From the NCBI RefSeq assembly GCF_000718135.1, contig NZ_JOEM01000008.1:1-64000 (forward strand): 64,000 nt of DNA, written 5' to 3'. This document shows positions 41,992 through 50,207 of this stretch, piece after piece (position 1 is the first letter of the stretch; each line of letters begins with the position of its first letter). The notes beneath the pieces are model-generated. The model had not been told where the DNA came from and did not search any database. It saw nothing but the letters and a program-made list of their open reading frames with translations. The stretch comes from Streptomyces cyaneofuscatus (lineage in GTDB: Bacteria; Actinomycetota; Actinomycetes; Streptomycetales; Streptomycetaceae). A program made the translations under genes and the position numbers.

Positions 41992-42630
41992 ATGGCCAAG
42001 CAGGACCGGGCGATCCGTACCCGCCAGGCCATCCTGATGGCAGCAGCCGAGACTTTCGAGAAGCACGGTTACCAGGCCGCCACCATCACCGAGATACTCA
42101 AGATCGCCGGAGTGACCAAAGGCGCGCTGTACTTCCATTTCCCGTCCAAGGAAGAGCTCGCGCTCGGTGTGATCGAGGCCCAGGACCCCCCACCGCCCAC
42201 TCCGGACCAACTCCTCAAGCTCCAGGAGCTCGTGGACATGGGGATGCTGTTCAGCCACCGTCTCCACACCAGTCTCCTCACCCGTGCCGGTGTCCGTCTC
42301 TCCATGGACCAGCAGGCCCAGGGCCTGGATCGCACCGGCCCCTTCCTCCGGTGGCAGCAGACCACCCACGACCTGCTCGCCCAAGCCAAACAGAACGGCG
42401 AACTCCTCCCGCACGTCAACCCCACGGAGACCGCCGACCTCTACGTCGCGGCCTTCACCGGCATTCAGGCGGTCTCCCAGACCCTCACCAACTACCGCGA
42501 TCTGGAACAGCGTTACGTCACGCTCCAGCGGCACATCCTGCCCAGCATCGCCAACCCCTCCATCCTCACCGCGCTGGACCTCAGCCCCGAGCGCACCACC
42601 CGCCTCGCCCGGCTCATCCCCGCGTACTGA
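41992..42630 (+). CDS. ScbR-family gamma-butyrolactone receptor
   Basis: 212 residues, start behind AAGGAGACAG. The N-terminus MAKQDRAIRTRQAILMAAAE and HTH FEKHGYQAATITEILKIAGVTKGALYFHFPSKEELA are close to the receptor consensus; RWQQ near residue 122 carries the conserved ligand-pocket tryptophan. It is divergent from the AfsA-family gene with an ARE between. It is expected to repress its own gene and the synthase until the lactone accumulates (family knowledge). Confidence 0.92.
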   Translation: MAKQDRAIRTRQAILMAAAETFEKHGYQAATITEILKIAGVTKGALYFHFPSKEELALGVIEAQDPPPPTPDQLLKLQELVDMGMLFSHRLHTSLLTRAGVRLSMDQQAQGLDRTGPFLRWQQTTHDLLAQAKQNGELLPHVNPTETADLYVAAFTGIQAVSQTLTNYRDLEQRYVTLQRHILPSIANPSILTALDLSPERTTRLARLIPAY

Positions 42631-42646
42631 GCCCGCCGGCGGCCGG

Positions 42647-43258
42647 TCAGGCGGTCAGGGCCAGCCGGGCGCCGAGGCCGATCATCATCGCGGCGACCAT
42701 CCCGTCCAGGACGCGCCACGACGACGGGCGGGCGAGCACCCCGCTGAGCAGCCGGGCGCCGAAGCCGAGAGCGGCGAACCAGCACACGCTGGCGAGGATC
42801 GCCCCCAGCCCGAAGGTCCAGCGCAGCGGGCCGCGGTCGGCGGCGACGGAGCCGAGCAGGAAGACGGTGTCCAGGTAGACGTGGGGGTTGAGCCAGGTCA
42901 TCGCGAGGCAGGCGAGCACGACGCCCCGCTTCGCCCCGGAGGGCGCGTCCTGTGGGTGCAGGGCGGAGGGGCGGAAGGCCCGGCGCGCGGCCAGGAGGCC
43001 GTAGACGATCAGGAACACCCCTCCCAGCAGGGAGACCACGGTCAGGGCGGACGGCCAGGCCACGACGACGGCACCGACCCCGGCGACTCCGAGGGCGATG
43101 AGGACGGCGTCGGACAGGGCGCAGATGACCACCACCGCGGATACGGCCTCCCGGCGGACGCCCTGGCGCAGGACCAGGGCGTTCTGGGCGCCGATGGCGA
43201 CGATGAGGGAGAGGCCGGTACCGAACCCGGCGGCCGCGGTGGTCAGAGCGTTGGTCAT
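42647..43258 (-). CDS. LysE/ArgO-family amino-acid exporter
   Basis: 203 residues with six hydrophobic segments. FGTGLSLIVAIGAQNALVLRQG and CLAMTWLNPHVYLDTVFLLGS are hallmark LysE/ArgO motifs. It exports basic amino acids (family). It is divergent from an ArgP-like LysR regulator with a perfect palindrome between, the standard arrangement. Confidence 0.93.
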   Translation of the reverse strand: MTNALTTAAAGFGTGLSLIVAIGAQNALVLRQGVRREAVSAVVVICALSDAVLIALGVAGVGAVVVAWPSALTVVSLLGGVFLIVYGLLAARRAFRPSALHPQDAPSGAKRGVVLACLAMTWLNPHVYLDTVFLLGSVAADRGPLRWTFGLGAILASVCWFAALGFGARLLSGVLARPSSWRVLDGMVAAMMIGLGARLALTA

Positions 43259-43291
43259 GGTGCCGACGCTAGAGAGATCCCGCATCCATGT

Positions 43292-43323
43292 ACAGCTAAT
43301 GATTCTTACGTATCATTAGCTGT
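43292..43323. promoter_or_regulatory. ArgP/LysG operator: perfect 12-base inverted repeat
   Basis: ACAGCTAATGAT-N8-ATCATTAGCTGT lies between the exporter and regulator genes, ending four bases before the regulator's ATG. It is AT-rich compared with its surroundings. The regulator start has no ribosome site, so its mRNA may be leaderless. Confidence 0.82.
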
Positions 43324-43327
43324 TGTG

Positions 43328-44272
43328 ATGTCTGAGCTTCCCCTCGACCAGGTGCGGACCCTGCTGGCCGTCGTCGACGAAGGCACCTTCGACGCGGCGG
43401 CCGGCGCCCTCCATGTGACACCGTCGGCGGTCAGCCAGCGCGTGAAGGCCCTGGAGCAGCGCACCGGGCGGGTGCTGCTGATGCGGACGAAGCCGGTACG
43501 GCCCACCGAGTCCGGTGAGGTCCTGGTGCGCTTCGCCCGCCAGTTGGCCCGGCTGGAGCAGGACGCGCAGTCGGCCCTCGGGATGTCGGGCCCCGGCGAG
43601 CCGACGCGCCTGACGGTCGCGGTGAACTCCGATTCCCTGGCGACCTGGTTCCTGCCCGCCCTCGGGCGCGTACCGGAGGAGCTGGGCATCTGCTACGAGC
43701 TGCGCCGGGAGGACCAGGACCACACGGCCGCACTGCTCCGCGAGGGGCTGGTGATGGCGGCGGTGACGTCCTCTCCCGAGGCGGTGTCCGGCTGTTCGGT
43801 GCGGAGTCTGGGGCGGATGCGCTATCTGCCGGTGGCGACGGCGGCCTTCGCCGGGCGGTGGCTCGGGCTGGGGACGGCGACCCCGCTGCGCGAGCTGATC
43901 GCGGACGCCCCGGTGGTGGACTTCGACCGGCGCGACGACCTCCAGGACTCCTTCGTCCGCGCGCTCGGGTGCGGCCCGCGGGCGGGCTCCCGGCGCCACT
44001 TCGTGCCCACGTCGGAGGGGTTCGTGGACGCCGTGGTGGCCGGGATGGGCTGGGGCATGCTGCCCGACGTCCATGCCCGTCCGCTGCTGGACACCGGCCG
44101 CCTGGTCGTCATCGCCCCGGACCGGCACATCGACGTCCCGCTGTACTGGCAGCAGTGGAAGCTGGACTCACCGGCCCTGGCCACCGTGGCCGAGGCCGTG
44201 GTGGCGGAGGCCGCCGAGGCGCTCGACGGGGCCGCCGGCTCGACGGGCTCCCAGCTCGACGGGGCCCCTTAG
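43328..44272 (+). CDS. argP: LysR-family regulator, ArgP/LysG type
   Basis: 314 residues. HTH in the first 60 residues (LDQVRTLLAVVDEGTFDAAAGALHVTPSAVSQRVKALEQRTGRVLL) matches ArgP/IciA/LysG proteins, including the inducer domain motifs VAVNSDSLATWFLPAL and GMGWGMLPD. ATG 43328 or the GTG one codon earlier may start translation. It activates the divergent LysE-type exporter when lysine or arginine accumulates (family knowledge). Confidence 0.9.
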   Translation: MSELPLDQVRTLLAVVDEGTFDAAAGALHVTPSAVSQRVKALEQRTGRVLLMRTKPVRPTESGEVLVRFARQLARLEQDAQSALGMSGPGEPTRLTVAVNSDSLATWFLPALGRVPEELGICYELRREDQDHTAALLREGLVMAAVTSSPEAVSGCSVRSLGRMRYLPVATAAFAGRWLGLGTATPLRELIADAPVVDFDRRDDLQDSFVRALGCGPRAGSRRHFVPTSEGFVDAVVAGMGWGMLPDVHARPLLDTGRLVVIAPDRHIDVPLYWQQWKLDSPALATVAEAVVAEAAEALDGAAGSTGSQLDGAP

Positions 44273-44356
44273 GATGACGGGTCCCTCCCCCGGGCCAGGC
44301 TCCTTCGATCCGTACGGAAGCGCCCGGGGGCCATCCCGAGACCCGGAGGCGTCTTC

Positions 44357-45019
44357 TTGCGCGTGCTGCTGGTGGAGGACGACGACGACCTGCGGGCGGT
44401 GCTCGCGGCGGGGCTGCGCGAGGCGGGCTTCGCCGTCGACGGTGCGGACGACTGGCCGGAGGCGGACGTGATGCTGCACGTGACCGCGTACGACTGTGTG
44501 GTCCTGGACCGGATGCTGCCCTCCGGCGACTCCCTCGCACGGCTGGAGAGCAGGCGCCGGTCCGGCTGGTCGGTGCCCGTGCTCTGCCTCACCGCTCTGG
44601 ACGGCCTGGACGACCGGGTGCGGGGGCTGGAGAGCGGTGCGGACGACTACCTGGCCAAACCCTTCGCGATGCGCGAGCTCGTCCTGCGGGTGCGCAGCCT
44701 GACCCGGCGGGCGGCCGAGCGGCTGCCCGCCTTCCTGAGCTGCGCCGATGTGGTGATGGACCTGGCGCGGCGGGAGGTGCGGCGGGGCGGGGTGCTGCTC
44801 TCGCTGAGCCCGAAGGAGTACGCCGTGCTCCAGCAGCTCCTGGTGCACCGGGACAGCGTCGTCACGCGTACGGCGCTGCTGGAGCACTGCTGGGACGAGA
44901 TGGCCGACCCGGTCTCCAACGTGGTGGACGCCGTCGTCGCGGGCCTGCGGCGCAAGCTCGGTACCCCGTCGCTCGTGCACACCGTGCGCGGCCAGGGGTT
45001 CCTGCTGGGCGCGGCATGA
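44357..45019 (+). CDS. OmpR-family response regulator
   Basis: 220 residues from TTG with GGAGG eight bases upstream. Receiver domain: acidic pair in LLVEDDDD, phospho-acceptor D51 in CVVLDRMLP, K in YLAKPF near 105. C-terminal winged HTH with VSNVVDAVVAGLRRKLG and VRGQGFLL. It overlaps the kinase gene by ATGA. Targets are unknown; the GH114 gene lies just downstream. Confidence 0.92.
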   Translation: MRVLLVEDDDDLRAVLAAGLREAGFAVDGADDWPEADVMLHVTAYDCVVLDRMLPSGDSLARLESRRRSGWSVPVLCLTALDGLDDRVRGLESGADDYLAKPFAMRELVLRVRSLTRRAAERLPAFLSCADVVMDLARREVRRGGVLLSLSPKEYAVLQQLLVHRDSVVTRTALLEHCWDEMADPVSNVVDAVVAGLRRKLGTPSLVHTVRGQGFLLGAA

Positions 45020-46398
45020 CCCGGACGGCAGGCGCCGGGTCCGCGCGGCGCGGCTCCCCGGCCCGGAGAGGGCTGCGCCGGCTCCAGCTGCGGCTGACCG
45101 CCGCGTACACGCTCATCACCCTCGTCGGTCTGAGCTGCCTGTCCTGGCTGGTGATCCGCACCGACGACCGGTCCCGGGAGGCCGCCGAGTACGACGAGAT
45201 GCGCCGCCGGGCCTCCGTCGCCGCCTCGCTCGTCTACTACGAGGACGACCGCATCCGCCTCGACGGCCTGGCCGACGACGAGGCGACCGCGGGCACGCCG
45301 CAGATCGTGGTGCTGGAGGAGCGGCCGGGTAAGGGCCCGGCCGTGGTGTTCCGGGGCAGCGTCCAGCAGTTCGACGTACCGGCCGCGGCGCTCGCCCGGG
45401 CGGCGGGTTCGGCGATGCGCACCGAGGAGACCGTGCGGGAGGAGGCTCGCGACCGTACGGGCGGTCCCGTCCGGCTGCTGGCCGTGCCCTTCTGGCACGA
45501 CGCGACCGACGAGGTGGCGGGCGCGGCCGTCGCGGTCGGGGACCCGGCGTACGGGTCGGCCGAGCACCGCAGCCTGGTCCTCTCCCTCGTCGTGGGGTGC
45601 GCCGCCCTCACCGCCCTGGCCGCGCTCACCGGCCATGTGCTCTCCGGGCGGTCCATGCGGCCCGCCTGGCAGGCGCTGGAGCAGCAGGAGCGGCTGCTCG
45701 CCGACGCGGCGCACGAGCTGCGGACCCCGGTGGCGGTGATGCGGGGCTCGGTGGAGATGGCCGAGCGCGGTTCGGGCGAGTCGGCGGCCCATCTGCCGAG
45801 GATCCGGCGGGCGGCGGACCGGATGGGTCATGTGGTGGAGAACCTGCTGACCCGGGGGCGGTTGGAGGCCGCCGTGGAGTCGGTGCGGGCCGAGCCGCTG
45901 CGGCTGGACCAGCTCGTGGAGGAGGTGTGCGCCGATCTGCCGGAGGGCGGGCACCGGCTGGAGCTGCGGCTGGAGGAGTCGGTGGTCGACGCGGACGCGG
46001 CGCTGGTGTGGGTGGCTGTACGCAACCTGCTCGACAACGCCGTACGCCACGGCCGTAAGCCCGGGGAGCCGGGCGGGGCCGAGCTGCTCGTGACCGTACG
46101 CGGACCGGAGGTCTCGGTCGCCGATCACGGTCCGGGGGTGGAGCCCGGGCGGCTGCCCGAGCTGATGGAGCGCTTCCGCTCGCCGGGCGGCGGTACGGGG
46201 ATCGGCCTCTCGCTGGTGCAGCGGGTGGCCCTCGCCCACGGGGGCGGGCTGACCGTGCGGGCCCGGACCGGCGGCGGTGCTGTGTTCGTGCTGCGGCTGG
46301 CGCCGGTCCGGTCGCGGCGGAGGCGGGTGGGCAGGGATGAGGGCAGGCGTCCGGGCAGGGATGGGGGCAGGCGTCCGGGCAGGCGCCTGGGCGCCTGA
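45016..46398 (+). CDS. sensor histidine kinase
   Basis: 460 residues. First membrane helix about 26-47, a sensor region of about 130 residues, second helix about 185-205, H-box with H233 in ADAAHELRTP, N-box NLLDNAVRHG near 340, G-box DHGPGV and GTGIGLSLVQ. The sensor region has no recognised fold. The C-terminal 35 residues after the ATPase domain are an arginine/glycine-rich repeat made by a 24-base tandem duplication. It is coupled to the response regulator upstream. Confidence 0.92.
   Translation: MTRTAGAGSARRGSPARRGLRRLQLRLTAAYTLITLVGLSCLSWLVIRTDDRSREAAEYDEMRRRASVAASLVYYEDDRIRLDGLADDEATAGTPQIVVLEERPGKGPAVVFRGSVQQFDVPAAALARAAGSAMRTEETVREEARDRTGGPVRLLAVPFWHDATDEVAGAAVAVGDPAYGSAEHRSLVLSLVVGCAALTALAALTGHVLSGRSMRPAWQALEQQERLLADAAHELRTPVAVMRGSVEMAERGSGESAAHLPRIRRAADRMGHVVENLLTRGRLEAAVESVRAEPLRLDQLVEEVCADLPEGGHRLELRLEESVVDADAALVWVAVRNLLDNAVRHGRKPGEPGGAELLVTVRGPEVSVADHGPGVEPGRLPELMERFRSPGGGTGIGLSLVQRVALAHGGGLTVRARTGGGAVFVLRLAPVRSRRRRVGRDEGRRPGRDGGRRPGRRLGA
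46329..46376. repeat. 24-base tandem repeat at the kinase 3' end
   Basis: GGGCAGGGATGNGGGCAGGC followed by GTCC occurs twice in tandem (46329-46352, 46353-46376) with a partial third copy. It encodes GRDEGRRP and GRDGGRRP in the kinase tail. Confidence 0.75.
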
Positions 46399-46474
46399 CG
46401 CTCACGATTCGCTCATGATCGGCCGTCCATGATGCGGGGGCAGGTACGCAGACCACGCACAGGAGCCCCCCCCC

Positions 46475-47323
46475 ATGCCCCAGCACGCCGCCACCCCCTT
46501 CCTCCGTCGCCGCTCCACCCTCGCGGCCCTGGCCGGCGGGGTCGCCGTGACAGCCGGGGCGGGGATCCTGCTCTCCAGCGCCTTCGCGGCCAAGCCCGCG
46601 CCGAAGGTCGTCCTCCCCAAGGCCGACGCCACGTTCGACTACCAGATCGGCGGGGCCTACACCCCGCCCGCCGGGGTCAAGGCGCTCTCGCGCGACCGGG
46701 GCGCCAAGCCCGTACGCGGTCTGTACAACCTCTGTTACGTCAACGCCTTCCAGACCCAGCCGGACGCGATGGACTGGTGGCAGAAGAAGAACCCGGACCT
46801 GCTGCTGCGCGACGGCAGCGGCAAGCCGGTCAACGACGAGGCCTGGGGCGAGGCGCTGCTGGACACCTCGACCGCCGCCAAGCGGACCCGGCTCGCGAAG
46901 ATCGTCGGCGGCTGGATCGACGGCTGCGCGAAGGCCGGTTTCCAGGCGGTGGAGCCGGACAACCTCGATTCGTACGAGCGCTCCGGTGGCCGGCTCACCA
47001 AGGCGCACAACGCCGCGTTCGCCAAGCTGCTGGCCACGCGGGCGCACGCGGCGGGGCTGGCGATCGGCCAGAAGAACACCACCGACCTGCTGGGGCAGCG
47101 CAAGAGCATCGGCTTCGACTTCGCGGTCGCGGAGGAGTGCGGCCGCTACGACGAGTGCGCCCACTACGCCACCGCGTACGGCAACAGGGTCTTCGTCATC
47201 GAATACACCGCCCGCGACTTCTCCAAGGCGTGTTCCGCCGTGGGCGCGAAGCTCTCGGTGGTCCACCGCGACCTCGACGTCCGGCCGGCGGGGCGGAAGG
47301 GGTACGTCTTCCGGACCTGCTGA
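46475..47323 (+). CDS. secreted GH114-type endo-alpha-1,4-polygalactosaminidase-like protein
   Basis: 282 residues. Arginine-rich signal peptide (FLRRRSTLAALAGGVAVTAGAG; possibly Tat-like), then a GH114 TIM barrel: WQIG-like start DATFDYQIGG, YNLCYVNAFQTQ, EPDNLDSY with E160 and D162 as candidate catalytic residues, and GQKNTTDLL. Family enzymes cut galactosamine-containing polymers, including fungal galactosaminogalactan. Nine C residues separate the AGGAG ribosome site from the ATG. It lies 76 bases after the kinase gene and may be its target. Confidence 0.85.
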   Translation: MPQHAATPFLRRRSTLAALAGGVAVTAGAGILLSSAFAAKPAPKVVLPKADATFDYQIGGAYTPPAGVKALSRDRGAKPVRGLYNLCYVNAFQTQPDAMDWWQKKNPDLLLRDGSGKPVNDEAWGEALLDTSTAAKRTRLAKIVGGWIDGCAKAGFQAVEPDNLDSYERSGGRLTKAHNAAFAKLLATRAHAAGLAIGQKNTTDLLGQRKSIGFDFAVAEECGRYDECAHYATAYGNRVFVIEYTARDFSKACSAVGAKLSVVHRDLDVRPAGRKGYVFRTC

Positions 47324-47357
47324 TACGGACCGGGGCCGGTGACTCGACCGGGGTCGG

Positions 47358-48161
47358 TCACTCGGGGGTCGCGGGTGACCGGCGGGAGGTGAGCGTGAAG
47401 AAGGCACCGTGGGGGTCGCCGATCATCGACTCGGGGCCGTCGTCCGGGGAGACGGTCGGCGGGGAGACCTCACCGCCCGCCTTCCGCGCGGCCTCGGTGG
47501 CCGCCGTCAGGTCGTCGACCCGGAAGCGGACGTGCCACTGCGGGCGCAGCCGGGGGTCGGGGGACGCCCCGTCGCCGCCGCCGCGCAGGGTGGCCACGGT
47601 GTGGCCGCCCTGGCGGACGACCACGGTGTCCTGCTGGTAGACGTAGCCGACCTCGCAGCCGCCGGGGTCGTGGGGGTCCCAGCCGAAGACCTCGGAGTAG
47701 AAGATCGCGGCGTCGAAGGCGTGGCTGGTGCGCAGTTCGAGGGAGGCGGGTGCGCTGCCGCGGCCGATGGACCAGGGCGGGGTCCGGCCCTCCCAGAAGC
47801 CGAACCCGGCCCCTTCGCGGTCCGCGGCCACGGCTCCTCTGCCGGGGCCGAGCCGGAGCGGGCCGACGGCGATGGTGCCGCCGCGTTCCCGTACGCGGGC
47901 GGCGGTGGCGTCCACGTCGGAGACGGCGAAGTACGGGGTCCAGGTGGTGGCGGTGGGCAGGCCGGGGCCGATGCGGCCGATCCCGGCGACGGGCAGGCCG
48001 TCGGCGTGGGCGACGGTGAACCCCTCCCCCAGGGTGCCGGAGCGGAAATCCCAGCCGAGGACGGCCGTGTAGAAGTCCTGGGCGGAGCGCAGGTCCCGGG
48101 TCATGAGACTGACCCAGCAGGGAACGCCGTGCACAGGGGTGGTCCGCTCTGCCTCCGTCAT
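47358..48161 (-). CDS. VOC-family (glyoxalase-like) protein with two domains
   Basis: 267 residues from ATG 48161 (GAGGAGACGG upstream). Two glyoxalase/bleomycin-resistance folds: first about 10-125 (PCWVSLMTRDLRSAQDFYTAVLGWDF), second about 140-262 (SHAFDAAIFYSEVFGWDP). The layout matches CFP-30-type hydroxylase-like VOC proteins of actinobacteria. Activity unknown. Confidence 0.87.
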   Translation of the reverse strand: MTEAERTTPVHGVPCWVSLMTRDLRSAQDFYTAVLGWDFRSGTLGEGFTVAHADGLPVAGIGRIGPGLPTATTWTPYFAVSDVDATAARVRERGGTIAVGPLRLGPGRGAVAADREGAGFGFWEGRTPPWSIGRGSAPASLELRTSHAFDAAIFYSEVFGWDPHDPGGCEVGYVYQQDTVVVRQGGHTVATLRGGGDGASPDPRLRPQWHVRFRVDDLTAATEAARKAGGEVSPPTVSPDDGPESMIGDPHGAFFTLTSRRSPATPE

Positions 48162-48257
48162 CGCCGATCCGTCTCCTCGCCGGAACACCATGCCCTACAT
48201 ACCTACGCCGCCCGGGTCAGCGGCGCCACCCGGGCGTCGCCCGCCCACGCGGGATGG

Positions 48258-48905
48258 TCAGACACCCCCCAGGTGCCGGGCGGCCGTGCGCCAGGCGGTG
48301 GTGACGGCCTCGCGGGCGGTGGCGGTCGCGGCTTCGACGCCCGGGGGCAGGTGCAGCGGCGCGCCCAGGTGGACGTGGAGGCGGGGGCGGCGAGCAGGCG
48401 CGGTGAGGAACCCGGCGATCTGCTTGGCGACCGAGCCGGAGGTCACCCGGCGGGCGCCGGCCTGCCCGAGGGGGACGACGGGCGCGCCGGACGCGTGGGC
48501 CAGGCGGGCGAGGCCGCTGCGGAAGCTCTCCGGCGGCGCCTCGGCCGCGTCCCTGCGCGGCGGAATCCGGCCCTCCCCGTAGATGAGGACGTGGCGGCCC
48601 GACCTGAGCGCGGCGGCGGCCGTGTCGAGGGCGTCCGCCGCCCGGTGGGTGTTGCGGTGTACGGGGACGTGGCCGCCGCGCTCCAGGAGCTGGCCGAGGA
48701 CCGGGATGCGCCAGAGGCCTGCGGTGGCCAGGACGACCGGTTCGACGTCGAGGCGCCGCAGCGCGGCGAGGACGACGCCGGGGTCGGCGAGGGAGGTGTG
48801 GTTGGCGACGATGATGGAGCCGGGCGCCGGGGCGCTGCCGTGGTCGGAGGTGACCGTGAGGCGGCCGAAGCGAGGGACGACGGCGGCTGCGACGTTGCTG
48901 AGCAC
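48258..48905 (-). CDS. 1-acyl-sn-glycerol-3-phosphate acyltransferase-like (PlsC)
   Basis: 215 residues from GTG behind AGGAGAA. The acyltransferase block I NHTSLAD (H-x4-D), block III IYGEGRIPPR in place of the usual EGTRS, and FRSGLARLAHASGAPVVPL support a PlsC-type lysophospholipid acyltransferase. Membrane-associated. It is divergent from the phosphotransferase gene. Confidence 0.87.
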   Translation of the reverse strand: MLSNVAAAVVPRFGRLTVTSDHGSAPAPGSIIVANHTSLADPGVVLAALRRLDVEPVVLATAGLWRIPVLGQLLERGGHVPVHRNTHRAADALDTAAAALRSGRHVLIYGEGRIPPRRDAAEAPPESFRSGLARLAHASGAPVVPLGQAGARRVTSGSVAKQIAGFLTAPARRPRLHVHLGAPLHLPPGVEAATATAREAVTTAWRTAARHLGGV

Positions 48906-48985
48906 GGTTCTCCTGGGGTCCTGGTGGGAGGGTTGACCTGGGCTTCGCGGTCGTGTTCATCGTCGCGGTGGCGAGGGGCTCGGAC

Positions 48986-49003
48986 CTGAGTGCGGATACT
49001 CAG
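48986..49003. promoter_or_regulatory. inverted repeat CTGAGT-N6-ACTCAG
   Basis: A perfect 6-base inverted repeat lies between the divergent acyltransferase and phosphotransferase genes. Candidate operator of an unknown regulator. Confidence 0.45.
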
Positions 49004-49148
49004 CCGGGGGTGGGTGGGGTGCTCGGCCTTTCTGCCCTGCCCGGCGGAAAACGGTGCGCGGGGCGTACGGCTCCGGCGGCAGACTGCCGGGGTTCGCCGA
49101 CGCTGCCTCCCGACGCGATCAGGGGGCGTTCCCCGAGGAGTTGCCTGT

Positions 49149-50102
49149 ATGAGCCCCGGCCCTTCCATCCCCTCCGGCCCCTCCCCCGCCTTCGGTGTCC
49201 CCGGCGCCCTGGTCGCGTCGTACGGTGCGCCCGGCGACGCCCGGGGGCGGGCGTGGCTGGCCGCGCTACCCCGGCTGGCGGCGGAGTTCCTGGGCCGCTG
49301 GGAGCTGCGTCGGGACGGGCCGGTCGCCCACGGCATGGCCGGGCTGGTGCTGCCGGTGGTCCGCGCGGACGGTACCCGCGCCGTGCTCAAGCTCCAGCCG
49401 CCCGGTGCGGAGAACGCGGGGGTGGCCGCCGGGCTCCGGGCCTGGGACGGCGACGGGGTGGTGCGGCTGATCGAGGTCGACCCGGTGGCGGGTGCCCAGT
49501 TGCTGGAGCGCCTGGACGCGGGGCGCCCGCTGTCGGCGGAGCCGGACGACGCGGTGGTGATGGGGGTGCTGGCCGGGCTCATGGCGCGGCTGTCGGCGGT
49601 GCCCGCGCCGCCGGGGATGCGCCGGCTCGGCGATGTCGCCGCCGCGATGGTGGCACGGGCGCCCGAGGCACTGGTGCTGCTGCGTGATCCGGCGGAACGG
49701 GAGCTCGTACGCACCTGTGCGGCCGCCGTGGCCGAGCTGGCCGGCGAGGCGGGTGACCGGCTGCTCCACTGGGATCTGCACGACGGCAACGTGCTGGCCG
49801 GTGAGCGCGAGCCGTGGCTCGCGATCGACCCCGAGCCGCTGGCCGGGGACCCGGGCTTCGAGCTGTGGCCCGCCCTGGACATCCGCTGGGAGAGGGTGGT
49901 GGAGGGCGGGGTGACGGGCCCGGTGCTGCACCGGTTCGACCAGCTCACCGAGGCGCTCGCGCTGGACCGGCGGCGGGCCACCGGCTGGACGCTCGGCCGG
50001 GTGCTGCAGAACGCGCTCTGGGACATCGAGGACGGGAGGACCGCGCTGGAACCCTCGCAGGTCGCCCTCGCCGTGACCCTGCTGGAACACCGGTCCGGAT
50101 GA
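49149..50102 (+). CDS. aminoglycoside/hydroxyurea phosphotransferase-like kinase
   Basis: 317 residues, start behind GAGGAG. Kinase motifs: AVLKLQPP lysine near 80, catalytic HWDLHDGNVL near 205-214 and AIDPEPLAGDPGFELWP as metal-binding segment, as in the streptomycin 6-kinase / APH(6) family (PF04655). Family members inactivate aminoglycosides or phosphorylate other small molecules; resistance cannot be concluded from sequence. Confidence 0.85.
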   Translation: MSPGPSIPSGPSPAFGVPGALVASYGAPGDARGRAWLAALPRLAAEFLGRWELRRDGPVAHGMAGLVLPVVRADGTRAVLKLQPPGAENAGVAAGLRAWDGDGVVRLIEVDPVAGAQLLERLDAGRPLSAEPDDAVVMGVLAGLMARLSAVPAPPGMRRLGDVAAAMVARAPEALVLLRDPAERELVRTCAAAVAELAGEAGDRLLHWDLHDGNVLAGEREPWLAIDPEPLAGDPGFELWPALDIRWERVVEGGVTGPVLHRFDQLTEALALDRRRATGWTLGRVLQNALWDIEDGRTALEPSQVALAVTLLEHRSG

Positions 50103-50157
50103 TCGCCGCGAGGCCGCGCGGCCCGGTCGCGGGGCCCGGTCGCGGCGGCCTGGGGAA

Positions 50158-50190
50158 CGGCCCCGGACGCCGTCGCGGTGTCCGGGGCCG
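50158..50190. terminator. terminator hairpin between convergent genes
   Basis: A perfect 11-base stem CGGCCCCGGAC / GTCCGGGGCCG with an 11-base loop lies between the kinase gene and the GH13 gene. Confidence 0.75.
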
Positions 50191-50207
50191 GATCCTTCGT
50201 ACGGGGG

